A stretch of DNA of 13,024 nt from Porphyromonadaceae bacterium UBA7203 (lineage in GTDB: Bacteria > Bacteroidota > Bacteroidia > Bacteroidales > Muribaculaceae): NCBI GenBank assembly GCA_002490725.1, contig DKUN01000021.1, forward strand, positions 19,804-32,827. The letters run 5' to 3'. The notes below the pieces were generated by a model that saw only the letters and a list, made by a program, of their open reading frames with translations, did no database searches and was not told where the DNA came from. Positions 5,999 to 12,912 of this stretch are shown piece by piece (position 1 is the stretch's first letter; each line of letters begins with the position of its first letter). Made by a program: the position numbers and the translations under genes.

Positions 5999-7798
5999 TT
6001 ATTCGGCGTAGAGCGAGTCGATGAGGTCGGAATAGCGGTCGGCCACTACACGGCGGCGAATTTTGAGCGTGTTGGTCAGTTCGCCGTTTTCCATTGTGAA
6101 CGGTTTTGTCAGCAGCGCGAATTTCTTGATGTGTTCGTAGGGTGCGAGGTCCTTGGTCAGGTCTTCGATTTTGCCCTGTATGTATTCGATGATGCGCGGA
6201 TTCTCGGCCAGTTCCTTGTCGGAGAGGTGGCCCATGCGGTGGCTCTCGGCATACTTGCGCAGGGCGGCATAGTCGGGAACAATCAGCGCCGACACGAACT
6301 TGCGCTGGTCGCCGATGATTGCAACCTGCTCGAAGAGCGAGTCTTTGCCGAGCCGGGCCTCGAGCGCCTGCGGGGCTATATACTTGCCGTTCGACGTTTT
6401 GAACAGGTCTTTGATGCGTTCGGTCAGATAGAGGTTGCCGTCGCGGTCAATGCGTCCGGCGTCGCCGGTTCTGAACCAGCCGTCTTCGGTGAAGGCTTCG
6501 GCCGTGGCCTCGGGGTTGTTGAAGTAGCCGGTCATTATTGTGGCTCCCTTGACCTGGATTTCGTTGTTGTCGCCGATTCGCATGCGCAGTTCGGGCATGA
6601 TGGTGCCGACCGAGCCGATAATGTAGTTGCGCTCGGGGAAGCAGGTGACCGTGGCGGTGGTTTCACTCAGGCCGTAGCCGATCACGATGTTGATGCCGAT
6701 TGACTGGCAGAACTCCACGATTTCGGGTGCGAGCGGGGCGCCGGCAGTGGGGAAAATGTTGCCGCGGTTCACGCCGATAACGCTGCGCACCTTGCGGAAA
6801 ATGCGGTTGTTATACATCTGATATTCGCGCTCGAGCATTGCCGGCACTTTTTCGCCGCGGCGCACGTAGTCGAGATTGCGGCGACGGCCCACTGCGACGG
6901 CTCGATTCATCATTGCCTTCGACACGAAGCCCATGGCGGCGAGTTTTTCCTGGATGACGGCGTAGACCTTTTCCCAGAAGCGTGGCACGGAGCACATGCA
7001 GGTCGGCGTCGTTTCGCGCAGGGAGCGCTGCACGCGCTTGGGGTCTTCGTTGACGTAGACCTCCATGTTCATGTACAGGCAGAAGCAGCTCCATGCCAGT
7101 TCGAAAACGTGGGTCATGGGCAGGAAGGTCAGCGACGAGTCTGCGTCGGAAAGCATTGTCAGTCTGCGCTTGTGGATGGCCATGATGGTGTTGAAGCATC
7201 CGTGGGTGAGCATGGCGCCTTTGGAGAGGCCTGTGGTGCCCGATGTGTAGAGCAGGGTGGCCAGGTCGTCGGAGCCGGTCTCGCCGGCGCGACGGGCCAC
7301 TTCCGCGCGGGTTTCGGCCGACGCGTGGCGGCCGAGCTCGAGCATCTTGCTGTAGCGCAGGGTTGTCGTGTCGTCGGGCTGTAATTCAATCGAGGGGTCG
7401 ACGGCAATCAGTTGCTCGACGCCGATGGCGCGGGCAATGTCATAGTGGACTTGAGAGCCGACGAGCATGATGCGGATTTTTGCGTCGTTGACCAGATAGC
7501 TCACCTGCTCGGGAGTCGAAGTGGCATAGATGCCTACAGTGACGGCTCTTGTCTGCCATGTGGCGAAGCTGATTGCCAGATATTCGGGGCGGTTTTCCGA
7601 AAATATGCCGACAGTTTCCTGCACGCCGAGGCCTATGTCGGTCAGGGCGGCGGCCAGGTTAAGACATGCGTCTTTGAATTCGCCGCATGTTATAGGTGTC
7701 CACGTTCCTGTTTCGGAATCCATCAGCCGATGGAGCGCGGGCTTTTCGGGGTTTTTGAAGTCGTGGATTGTCGAAACGAGGTATGCGTTTGTCGTCAT
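5999..7798 (-). CDS. Long-chain acyl-CoA synthetase (AMP-dependent ligase)
   Basis: 599-residue cytoplasmic enzyme of the ANL superfamily that activates fatty acids to acyl-AMP and then acyl-CoA. The length suits the FadD15-type bacterial group. Motifs in order: P-loop YTSGTTGLSKG (184-194), the long-chain-type FLPMTHVFE (225-233), GYGLSETTATVT (374-385), the adenylate-binding TGD (444-446), the hinge region ERIKDLFKTSNGKYI (460-474), and the C-terminal catalytic Lys579 in NTLKIRR. All key residues are present. The ATG at 7798 lies 2 bp after the bioB stop, so the two genes share a transcript. Substrate chain length is not certain. A role in recycling or importing host or diet fatty acids is an inference. 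Confidence 0.92.
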   Translation of the reverse strand: MTTNAYLVSTIHDFKNPEKPALHRLMDSETGTWTPITCGEFKDACLNLAAALTDIGLGVQETVGIFSENRPEYLAISFATWQTRAVTVGIYATSTPEQVSYLVNDAKIRIMLVGSQVHYDIARAIGVEQLIAVDPSIELQPDDTTTLRYSKMLELGRHASAETRAEVARRAGETGSDDLATLLYTSGTTGLSKGAMLTHGCFNTIMAIHKRRLTMLSDADSSLTFLPMTHVFELAWSCFCLYMNMEVYVNEDPKRVQRSLRETTPTCMCSVPRFWEKVYAVIQEKLAAMGFVSKAMMNRAVAVGRRRNLDYVRRGEKVPAMLEREYQMYNNRIFRKVRSVIGVNRGNIFPTAGAPLAPEIVEFCQSIGINIVIGYGLSETTATVTCFPERNYIIGSVGTIMPELRMRIGDNNEIQVKGATIMTGYFNNPEATAEAFTEDGWFRTGDAGRIDRDGNLYLTERIKDLFKTSNGKYIAPQALEARLGKDSLFEQVAIIGDQRKFVSALIVPDYAALRKYAESHRMGHLSDKELAENPRIIEYIQGKIEDLTKDLAPYEHIKKFALLTKPFTMENGELTNTLKIRRRVVADRYSDLIDSLYAE

Positions 7799-7800
7799 GA

Positions 7801-8742
7801 TTATTCGGGTTTGTTTATGGAATATCCGAGTGAGCGGAAAAGTTCAAAGTCGGCGTCGATATCGTTGCCGATGGTGGTTAGCAGAGTGCCGATCATGGCT
7901 CCGTCGACGCCGCCGCGGAGCATGCGGCTCACGGCGTCGCTGCTGAGTCTGGCGCGGCCTCCGGCAAAGAAGATGTCGCAGTCGGGAGCTACCATTCTCA
8001 TCAGGGCCAGCGAGCGGATGATTTCCTTTTCGGGCAGGGGCTCCTGGTTGGCCAGCGGGGTGCCGGCAATGGGGCAGAGAATATTGACCGGAATCGAGCG
8101 TGCGCCGGCCTGACGGGCTTCTTCAACGAGTTCGAGGCGCTGGCGCATGGTTTCGCCCATGCCTATGATGCCGCCGACGCATACGTCCATGCCTACTTCG
8201 ATCGCAGCCTTGATAGTGGCGAGTTTGTCGGCTCTGGTGTGGGTTGTGCAGAGTTTCGTAAAGAGGCTTTCGGCGGCCTCGAGATTGCAGTGGTAGCGGC
8301 TTACTCCGGCGTCTTTCAGTGCCTGCAGCTCGCTTTTTTCGAGCAGGCCCATTGAGGCGCAGAGTTTCATATTGCCGCGTTGCGCCAGGTCGCTGAACAG
8401 TTTGCAGAATTCCGGAATCTGTTGGGCTGTGACGCGGCGGCCAGAGGTTACGAGGCTGAAGCGTTCAACGCCGCGCGAGGCGCATTCGTCGTAAACTCGG
8501 TTGACCTCTTCGGGGTCTGCAATCTGATATTCTTTACATCCGGTATGGTAGCGTGCGCTCTGGGCGCACCAGTGGCAGTCTTCAGAGCATCGGCCCGAGC
8601 GGGCGTTTACAATCGAACAGGTGTGGATATGGTTGCCGAAGCTTTCGCGGCGCACTCTGTCGGCCATGTCGCAGAGTTCGTCGAGGGTCAGGCGGTCGTT
8701 AAGGTCGAGCGCCTCCGCTATAGAAAGTGGTTGAATTTTCAT
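7801..8742 (-). CDS. bioB: Biotin synthase BioB
   Basis: Radical SAM enzyme that inserts sulfur into dethiobiotin, the last step of biotin synthesis. 313 residues from the ATG at 8742; an in-frame ATG at 8757 would be only about 4 nt from the predicted transcription start. The [4Fe-4S] ligands are Cys52, Cys56 and Cys59 (CSEDCHWC), followed by AQSARYHTG typical of BioB. The auxiliary-cluster region is unusual: positions matching E. coli Cys128, Cys188 and Arg260 are kept (Cys128, Cys188, Arg263), but that of E. coli Cys97 is Ser96 (RFSLVTSG), and the position of His152 is Cys152 (YHCNLE). It heads a two-gene operon with the acyl-CoA synthetase. No other biotin genes are in the window. Another BioB-like radical SAM role is possible but less likely. 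Confidence 0.9.
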   Translation of the reverse strand: MKIQPLSIAEALDLNDRLTLDELCDMADRVRRESFGNHIHTCSIVNARSGRCSEDCHWCAQSARYHTGCKEYQIADPEEVNRVYDECASRGVERFSLVTSGRRVTAQQIPEFCKLFSDLAQRGNMKLCASMGLLEKSELQALKDAGVSRYHCNLEAAESLFTKLCTTHTRADKLATIKAAIEVGMDVCVGGIIGMGETMRQRLELVEEARQAGARSIPVNILCPIAGTPLANQEPLPEKEIIRSLALMRMVAPDCDIFFAGGRARLSSDAVSRMLRGGVDGAMIGTLLTTIGNDIDADFELFRSLGYSINKPE

Positions 8743-8766
8743 AAGCGAGATTCTCATTTTCGGCAA

Positions 8767-8798
8767 CAAAGTTAGAAAAAAATTCCGATAATTCCCAA
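8767..8798 (-). promoter_or_regulatory. Promoter of the bioB operon
   Basis: On the - strand TAACTTTG (8774-8767) is an exact -7 match, with TTG (8798-8796) 21 bp upstream as a partial -33 element. The predicted start is near 8761, giving a 19-nt leader to the ATG at 8742. Confidence 0.65.
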
Positions 8799-8820
8799 CA
8801 TTACCGGGCCGGCGGCACTG

Positions 8821-8832
8821 AACCAATTGGTT
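8821..8832. promoter_or_regulatory. 12-bp perfect palindrome in the bioB/rubrerythrin divergent region
   Basis: AACCAATTGGTT lies about 25 bp upstream of the bioB -33 region and 69 bp upstream of the rubrerythrin ATG. Its place between divergent genes would suit a regulator site, but its half-site spacing does not fit the BirA operator, and a single 12-bp palindrome can arise by chance. No consensus promoter is visible for rubrerythrin in this 158-bp gap. Confidence 0.25.
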
Positions 8833-8900
8833 TCGGGGAGCGTTCTACTGACTGATAACATAACCGTCTAACCATGCTTTAAATTATTAGATATTGTACT

Positions 8901-9488
8901 ATGAGCACAAAAAAATCCATCAAAGGAACCAAAACCGAAAAGAATCTGGTTGCGGCCTATATGGCCGAATCGGCCGCCTATAGCCGCTATACCTATTATG
9001 CCGCCCAGGCTAATAAGGAGAAGTATTTTCCAATCGAAAAGGTGTTTGCCGACACGGCTGCCAACGAGTTGCGCCACGGCAAGGTCTTTTTCAAACTGCT
9101 TGAGGGCGGAAAGGTTGCCGTTGATATGACCGTCGATGCCGGTGTGATCGGCAAGACTGTTGAAAACCTTGCCATTGCCGCCGACGAGGAGCAGAACGAA
9201 GGCGTGGACGCCTATATCCGTTTTGCTCAGGATGCTGACGACGAGGGCTTTCCTGACATCGCCTCTCATTTCCGCGCCATAGCCGAAGTGGAGGCGCGCC
9301 ATGAAAAGCGCTTCCGCAAGCTGATCGATCAGATTAATTCAGACACGGTCTGGAAGCGTCCGGAGCCGATCGAGTGGCAGTGTCTGGTCTGCGGCTACGT
9401 CTATTACGGAACGGAGCCTCCGACGGAGTGCCCGGCGTGCGACCATCCGCGCGAACACTATATGCCGCTTGATCTCGACTGCGACTGA
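8901..9488 (+). CDS. Rubrerythrin
   Basis: 195-residue cytoplasmic non-haem iron peroxidase that reduces hydrogen peroxide in anaerobes. The N-terminal ferritin-like four-helix domain carries the diiron ligands: Glu23, Glu56 with His59 (ELRH), Glu97 and Glu100, and Glu131 with His134 (EARH). These sit at +3 to +4 relative to the Desulfovibrio enzyme. The C-terminal rubredoxin-like domain has Cys161, Cys164, Cys177 and Cys180 (CLVCGY and CPACDH) for the FeS4 electron-transfer site. The length is normal and all ligands are present. It is divergent from bioB and its last 31 bp overlap the 3' end of the convergent CPBP protease gene. No terminator is visible after it. Confidence 0.95.
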   Translation: MSTKKSIKGTKTEKNLVAAYMAESAAYSRYTYYAAQANKEKYFPIEKVFADTAANELRHGKVFFKLLEGGKVAVDMTVDAGVIGKTVENLAIAADEEQNEGVDAYIRFAQDADDEGFPDIASHFRAIAEVEARHEKRFRKLIDQINSDTVWKRPEPIEWQCLVCGYVYYGTEPPTECPACDHPREHYMPLDLDCD

Positions 9489-10267
9489 CGCATCATCATG
9501 TATATGCCGGCTGAGGCCAGTAGTGCCGACGCCAGCGCAGGGGCGGGGGTTGACTCTATGTTGACTCCCGCCCATAGCGTATAGACGGCCATGGCGTTAT
9601 TGAGCGCATGGCACGCTACGGCTGTCCAGAGCGAGCCGCTCCACACCGCGGCATAGCCGAACAGGGCGCCGAGCAGCATGCGGGGCAGGGCGCCGACCGG
9701 CTGGAAGTGCATCATCGCGAACACGAATGCCGTGAGCCAAACGGCCGCGTGGATAGACATGGGGCGCGTTTCGAACAGGCGCTGGAGCGCACCGCGGAAA
9801 AAGAGCTCTTCGGCCAGGCCCGTCAGCAGGGCTACAATCAGAATCGACACCAGCAGGTTTGCAGCGTCGCGGGGGCCGGTGATTGCGCTTGTGGCGGCCT
9901 CGAGCGAGGCTTCGAGCTGAATGATGCTGTCGGGCCAGGGCAACATTTCGCAGAGGTCGTTGATCTGACCTATAGCCGGCTGGATGGCTATGGTGGTGGC
10001 CATGGCGGCGAGCAGCATGGGCAGGCGCGGTGCGCGTCGCAGCCGCAGGAAGTCGGCCGGCAGGCGGGTTATGAGTATTGCGGTGATGAGGGCCGGCAGG
10101 ATGAATGCCAGCAGGTCCTGGACGACGTAGACAATGCGCGTGGCGGCGGTGGCATTGTCGGTCAGTCGGCCTGCCAGGAGCTGGAATGCCGCGGTCAGCA
10201 CTATGCCGACAACAAAGAGCAGAAACAGCAGTACTATGCGCTGCGAGAAGGTAAGCGACAGTTTCAT
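9458..10267 (-). CDS. CPBP family intramembrane glutamic endopeptidase
   Basis: 269-residue multi-pass membrane protein of the CPBP/CAAX-protease (Abi) family. The motifs are complete: AEELFFRG (152-159) with the Glu-Glu pair 153-154 and Arg158, FAMMH (183-187) with His187, and a fourth region CHALNN (219-224) with His220 and Asn224. Hydrophobic segments lie near 8-32, 45-66, 80-100, 137-151, 172-187, 196-219 and 243-258. The start at 10267 was chosen because it gives a clean MKLSLTF N-terminus and overlaps the trmN6 stop as ATGA; upstream codons in this frame read the antisense of trmN6. Bacterial members are often linked to peptide modification or immunity, but no such partner is here and the substrate is unknown. 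The tail (QSQSRSSGI) is encoded antisense to the rubrerythrin C-terminus. Confidence 0.87.
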   Translation of the reverse strand: MKLSLTFSQRIVLLFLLFVVGIVLTAAFQLLAGRLTDNATAATRIVYVVQDLLAFILPALITAILITRLPADFLRLRRAPRLPMLLAAMATTIAIQPAIGQINDLCEMLPWPDSIIQLEASLEAATSAITGPRDAANLLVSILIVALLTGLAEELFFRGALQRLFETRPMSIHAAVWLTAFVFAMMHFQPVGALPRMLLGALFGYAAVWSGSLWTAVACHALNNAMAVYTLWAGVNIESTPAPALASALLASAGIYMMMRQSQSRSSGI

Positions 10268-10938
10268 AGGTAGAACGGTGAGGTGAGTGTTTTGTATGGG
10301 GCGGAGTTTAGGGCCATGCGGCTCACTTCGGTCGGGCCGGCGTCGCGGCAGTAGGTGGCTACCACACGTTTGGGGGCGGCGCCGGGGCGGGTGGTGAGTT
10401 CGCACAGGTGCGAGCACTTGAGCCCGCACAGGTCGGCCGCAAATGTCCAGTCGGCCATGCGGTCGGCGGGCAGAATCACGCAGACTGTGCCCCGGGGGGC
10501 GAGCAGCGCTGCGGCGCGTCGCATTAAGGCGTCGGCCGGCATTCCGTCTTCATGGCGGGCGGCGGCGCGACGTTGGTCGGGAGCGAGCATGCCTGATGCG
10601 AAGAATGGCGGATTCGACACGATGGAGTCAAACTCGCCCTCGAGCGGCAGGGTCAGAAAGTCGCCGCAGGCCACACTGATGCGTGCAGCCCAGGGCGATG
10701 ACGCCGCATTGTCGGCCGCTTCGGCCGCGGCGGCGGGGTCGATTTCGACCATCACCACTTCGGAGGCGCCGCGCTGGGCAAGCATCAGTCCGATGAGGCC
10801 GCATCCGCAGCCGGCGTCGAGCACGCGCCCGCCGGCCGGAGCCATGGCGCCGAGTGTGACGCCGTCGGTGCCGACTTTCATGGCCGAAGCGCTATGGCTG
10901 ACGGCAAATTGCTTGAATCGGAATAATCGTTCGCGCAT
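10264..10938 (-). CDS. trmN6: tRNA1(Val) (adenine(37)-N6)-methyltransferase TrmN6
   Basis: 224-residue SAM-dependent methyltransferase of the YfiC/TrmN6 family, which methylates N6 of A37 in tRNA-Val. The family's N-terminal signature is clear: FRFKQFAVSHS (6-16) and AMKVGTDGVTLGA (19-31). SAM motif I is DAGCGCGLIGL (41-51), the acidic strand-2 end is VEIDP (64-68), and the catalytic NPPFF is at 109-113. The start is fixed by the MRERLFRFKQF N-terminus. The stop overlaps the CPBP protease start by 4 bp, so those two are coupled. Directly upstream is a terminator-like hairpin whose T-tract touches the ATG, so expression may depend on readthrough from rpmE2. Related rRNA or protein glutamine methyltransferases share NPPF motifs, but the N-terminus favours TrmN6. 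Confidence 0.88.
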   Translation of the reverse strand: MRERLFRFKQFAVSHSASAMKVGTDGVTLGAMAPAGGRVLDAGCGCGLIGLMLAQRGASEVVMVEIDPAAAAEAADNAASSPWAARISVACGDFLTLPLEGEFDSIVSNPPFFASGMLAPDQRRAAARHEDGMPADALMRRAAALLAPRGTVCVILPADRMADWTFAADLCGLKCSHLCELTTRPGAAPKRVVATYCRDAGPTEVSRMALNSAPYKTLTSPFYL

Positions 10939-10983
10939 AAAAACGAATCAGGCGAGATGCGGCCTGGGCCGTTTCTCGCCTGA
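10939..10983 (-). terminator. Terminator or attenuator between rpmE2 and trmN6
   Basis: A 10-bp perfect stem TCAGGCGAGA/TCTCGCCTGA (10948-10957 with 10974-10983) contains an inner CGGC/GCCG stem (10960-10963 with 10968-10971). On the - strand TTCG and then TTTTT (10943-10939) follow. It sits 20 bp after the rpmE2 stop. The T-run is contiguous with the trmN6 ATG (10938-10936), so any trmN6 transcript from upstream carries this hairpin at the ribosome-binding region. Confidence 0.7.
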
Positions 10984-11002
10984 AGTAATGAGTTCTGAAA
11001 GA

Positions 11003-11260
11003 TTAGTTCTTCTTGGTGCGGTTGCCATAGCGGCTCATGAACTTGTCGACGCGACCTGCGGTGTCGACGAGCTTCTGCTTGCCGGTGAAGAAGGGGTGAG
11101 AGCTCGAGGTGATTTCAAGCTTCACGAGGGGATATTCAACGCCGTCAATGGTGATGGTCTCTTTCGCGGCCACGGTAGAACGGGTGATGAACACTTCGTC
11201 GTTAGACATGTCCTTGAATGCAACCTCGCGATAGTTGGAAGGATGGATATCTTTTTTCAT
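11003..11260 (-). CDS. rpmE2: Ribosomal protein L31, type B
   Basis: 85-residue 50S subunit protein. It begins MKKDIHPSNYREVAFKDM and contains ITSSSHPFFTGKQ (50-62) and the C-terminal RVDKFMSRYG, all signatures of bL31 type B. The zinc-binding Cys residues of type A are absent, so it is the zinc-independent form, which is the normal one in many Bacteroidetes. The ATG at 11260 gives a standard length. A promoter about 80 bp upstream implies a leader of about 74 nt, long enough for autoregulation, though I see no recognised leader structure beyond a weak CGGC/GCCG hairpin (11304-11318). Confidence 0.96.
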   Translation of the reverse strand: MKKDIHPSNYREVAFKDMSNDEVFITRSTVAAKETITIDGVEYPLVKLEITSSSHPFFTGKQKLVDTAGRVDKFMSRYGNRTKKN

Positions 11261-11338
11261 ATTATGAGTTTGTTGATTATGCGTTGATAATGAGTGAATT
11301 CATCGGCTGGTAAGGCCGCTTCTATTCGTAATGGCGCG

Positions 11339-11347
11339 GCAAAGTTA
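11339..11347 (-). promoter_or_regulatory. -7 promoter element of rpmE2
   Basis: On the - strand TAACTTTGC (11347-11339) matches TAnnTTTG exactly. No clear TTTG -33 element is seen; the upstream DNA is T-rich on the - strand. The predicted start is near 11334. The leader contains short near-repeats (GTTGATTATG at 11272-11281 and GTTGATAATG at 11283-11292). Confidence 0.55.
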
Positions 11348-11379
11348 CGCAAAAAAAATAAGAAAAGAAAATAAGTTGG

Positions 11380-11505
11380 CTATTTTTGAATCATTATTTT
11401 TTCGCCAGGAGCCTGATAGAGGCGCACATAGTCGATTTCGTAGCGTATCGGCAGGGTGGCGGGGTCAATGCGTTTGCCTGAGTAGTTTGGGTGCTTTGAA
11501 AAAAA
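11380..11505 (-). pseudogene. Possible C-terminal remnant of a family 16 glycoside hydrolase
   Basis: On the - strand an open frame without a start codon ends at a TAG (11382-11380). The last ~41 codons read FFSKHPNYSG, then RIDPATLP, then RYEIDYVRLYQ, then a short tail to IMIQK. The DYVRxYQ strand preceded by an acidic or hydrophobic residue is the usual C-terminal end of GH16 (laminarinase/beta-glucanase) domains. The frame lies in register after the aminotransferase stop (11526-11524) with no ATG, GTG or TTG suited to initiation, so it is most likely debris of a larger gene lost by deletion. It could also be an unrelated carbohydrate-binding beta-sandwich end. Family assignment is from memory of the motif, not from a search. 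Confidence 0.5.
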
Positions 11506-11523
11506 TAGATGTGCGGGGCTGGC

Positions 11524-12726
11524 TCAGGCTTTGATGCGGCCGGGATAGGCTTCGAGAGCGGCGGCGAGCACGCGCAGGGCGGCGGCAAGGTCTTCCTTGC
11601 AGAGCACGTAGGCTATGCGCACCTCGTTTTTGCCGGCGCCGGGGGTGGTGTAGAAGCCGTTGGCCGGGGCCATGAAGACCGTGTCTCCTTCGTATTCGAA
11701 TTCTTCAAGGCACCATCGGCAAAAGTTCTCGGCGTCGTCGACCGGCAGCGAGGCCACGGTGTAGAACGCGCCCATCGGAATCGGCGAGTAGCATCCGGGA
11801 ATGCGGTTGAGACCGTCGATCAGGAATTTGCGGCGTTCAACGTACTCGTTGTAGTTCATGAGCATGTAATCCTTGTCGGCGTCGATTGAGGCTTCGGCTA
11901 CTATCTGGCCCAGAAGTGGCGGGCTCAGGCGTGCCATGCAGAACTTCATGATGCTCTCTTTGAGTTGTTTGTGCTTGGTAATGATGGCGCCGATGCGGAT
12001 GCCGCACTCGCTGTAGCGCTTGCTGACGGAGTCAATCAGCACTACCTGCTCTTCGATGCCTGGCAGGTGGAAGGCCGAAATGTAGGGCGCTCCGGTGTAG
12101 CAGAATTCGCGATACACCTCGTCGGAGAAGAGGTAGAGGTCATATTTCTTCACCAGGTCGCGGAGCTGTATCATCTCCTTCATGGTGTAGAGATAACCGG
12201 TGGGGTTGTTGGGGTTGCAGATGAGTATGCCCTTGGTGCGCGGGGTTATGAGTTTTTCGAAGTCTTCGACTGATGGGAGGGCGAAGCCTGTGTCGATGCT
12301 CGAGGGCACGGTGACGATTTTGGCGCCGCAGCTGATTGCGAATGCCATGTAGTTGGCATAGGCGGGTTCGGGCACGATGATTTCGTCGCCCGGGTCGAGG
12401 CAGGCCATGAATGCGAAGAGCACCGCTTCGGAGCCTCCGGCGGTTACGATGATGTCGTCGACGTCGACATTGATATTGAAGCGGTCGTAGTAGCCTTTGA
12501 GTTTCTGGCGTAGCGAAAGCAGGCCTTCGGATGGGGAGTATTCAAGTGTGGTGCGGTCAATGTGTTTGAGCGCCTCGAGGCCTTCGCGCGGGGTGGGAAG
12601 GTCAGGCTGGCCGATGTTGAGGTGGTAAACTTTGACGCCTCGCTTTTTGGCTGCGTTGCTCAGTGGAACGAGCTTGCGTATGGGTGATTGCGGCATATCC
12701 TTGCCGCGCTGAGAAATAGAGGGCAT
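11524..12726 (-). CDS. PLP-dependent class I/II aminotransferase (aspartate aminotransferase-like)
   Basis: 400-residue cytoplasmic fold-type I aminotransferase, COG0436 group. Seen in order: LNIGQPDLPTP (36-46), YSPSEGLLSLR (63-73) in the substrate loop, TAGGSEA (95-101), NPNNPTG (171-177) with the PLP-ring Asn174, Asp202 and Tyr205 in SDEVYREF, the Schiff-base Lys236 in DSVSKRYS with Arg244 for the phosphate, and substrate-carboxylate Arg370 in NEVRIAY. All catalytic residues are present. The amino-acid specificity is not certain; aspartate is the usual annotation. The ATG at 12726 sits 17 nt from the predicted transcription start; a second Met (codon 11) is possible but less likely. A T7 run follows the stop without a strong hairpin. 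Confidence 0.9.
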   Translation of the reverse strand: MPSISQRGKDMPQSPIRKLVPLSNAAKKRGVKVYHLNIGQPDLPTPREGLEALKHIDRTTLEYSPSEGLLSLRQKLKGYYDRFNINVDVDDIIVTAGGSEAVLFAFMACLDPGDEIIVPEPAYANYMAFAISCGAKIVTVPSSIDTGFALPSVEDFEKLITPRTKGILICNPNNPTGYLYTMKEMIQLRDLVKKYDLYLFSDEVYREFCYTGAPYISAFHLPGIEEQVVLIDSVSKRYSECGIRIGAIITKHKQLKESIMKFCMARLSPPLLGQIVAEASIDADKDYMLMNYNEYVERRKFLIDGLNRIPGCYSPIPMGAFYTVASLPVDDAENFCRWCLEEFEYEGDTVFMAPANGFYTTPGAGKNEVRIAYVLCKEDLAAALRVLAAALEAYPGRIKA

Positions 12727-12747
12727 TGTTGTCGGTAAATATTTTTC

Positions 12748-12779
12748 GCAAAGTTACGAAAAATCCACCTATCTGCAAA
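12748..12779 (-). promoter_or_regulatory. Promoter of the aminotransferase gene
   Basis: On the - strand TTTG (12779-12776), a 19-bp spacer and TAACTTTGCG (12756-12747) match the Bacteroidetes -33/-7 consensus exactly. The predicted start is near 12743, 17 nt before the ATG. This is the best promoter in the window. Confidence 0.8.
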
Positions 12780-12865
12780 CGTCTCCGAGGGCTGTTGGCT
12801 GATTTTTAACCGCGTGTACCCGAATTTGATGTGTGCGGCTGACAAAACTGTCGGGATATGTGTAC

Positions 12866-12905
12866 AAAAAAAGTCCCGGAGGCTGTGAAGCCTTCGGGAC
12901 TTTTT
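12866..12905. terminator. Bidirectional terminator downstream of the tRNA genes
   Basis: A 12-pair stem with one G-T wobble (12872-12883 with 12890-12901) and a 6-nt loop. It is flanked by A7 (12866-12872) on the left and T5 (12901-12905) on the right, so it has a T-tract in both directions. On the - strand it follows the tRNA-Leu 3' end by 7 bp and separates the tRNAs from the aminotransferase gene. Confidence 0.88.
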
Positions 12906-12912
12906 GCTATTG

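Noticed and set aside
7412..8113. 233-codon + strand frame across the acyl-CoA synthetase/bioB junction
   Set aside because: Antisense shadow; it spans two well-supported - strand genes and shows no domain signature.
8743..8826. N-terminal extension of BioB from a TTG at 8826
   Set aside because: The extra residues precede the normal BioB start and cover the predicted bioB promoter.
8821..8832. Palindrome as a BirA operator
   Set aside because: The half-sites AACC and GGTT look similar, but the BirA operator has a long spacer between half-sites, whereas here only 4 bp separate them.
10268..10429. 54-residue N-terminal extension of the CPBP protease
   Set aside because: Arg/Pro/His-rich, antisense-like sequence lying within trmN6; the ATG at 10267 overlaps the trmN6 stop as ATGA and begins a normal membrane protein.
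10355..11287. 310-codon + strand frame across trmN6 and rpmE2
   Set aside because: It is antisense to two clear genes and crosses the terminator hairpin; the Ala/Arg/Ser-rich translation is typical of a shadow frame.
11272..11292. Short near-repeats GTTGAT(T/A)ATG in the rpmE2 leader as a ribosomal protein autoregulatory site
   Set aside because: Two imperfect 10-bp AT-rich repeats without a stable structure are too weak to call.
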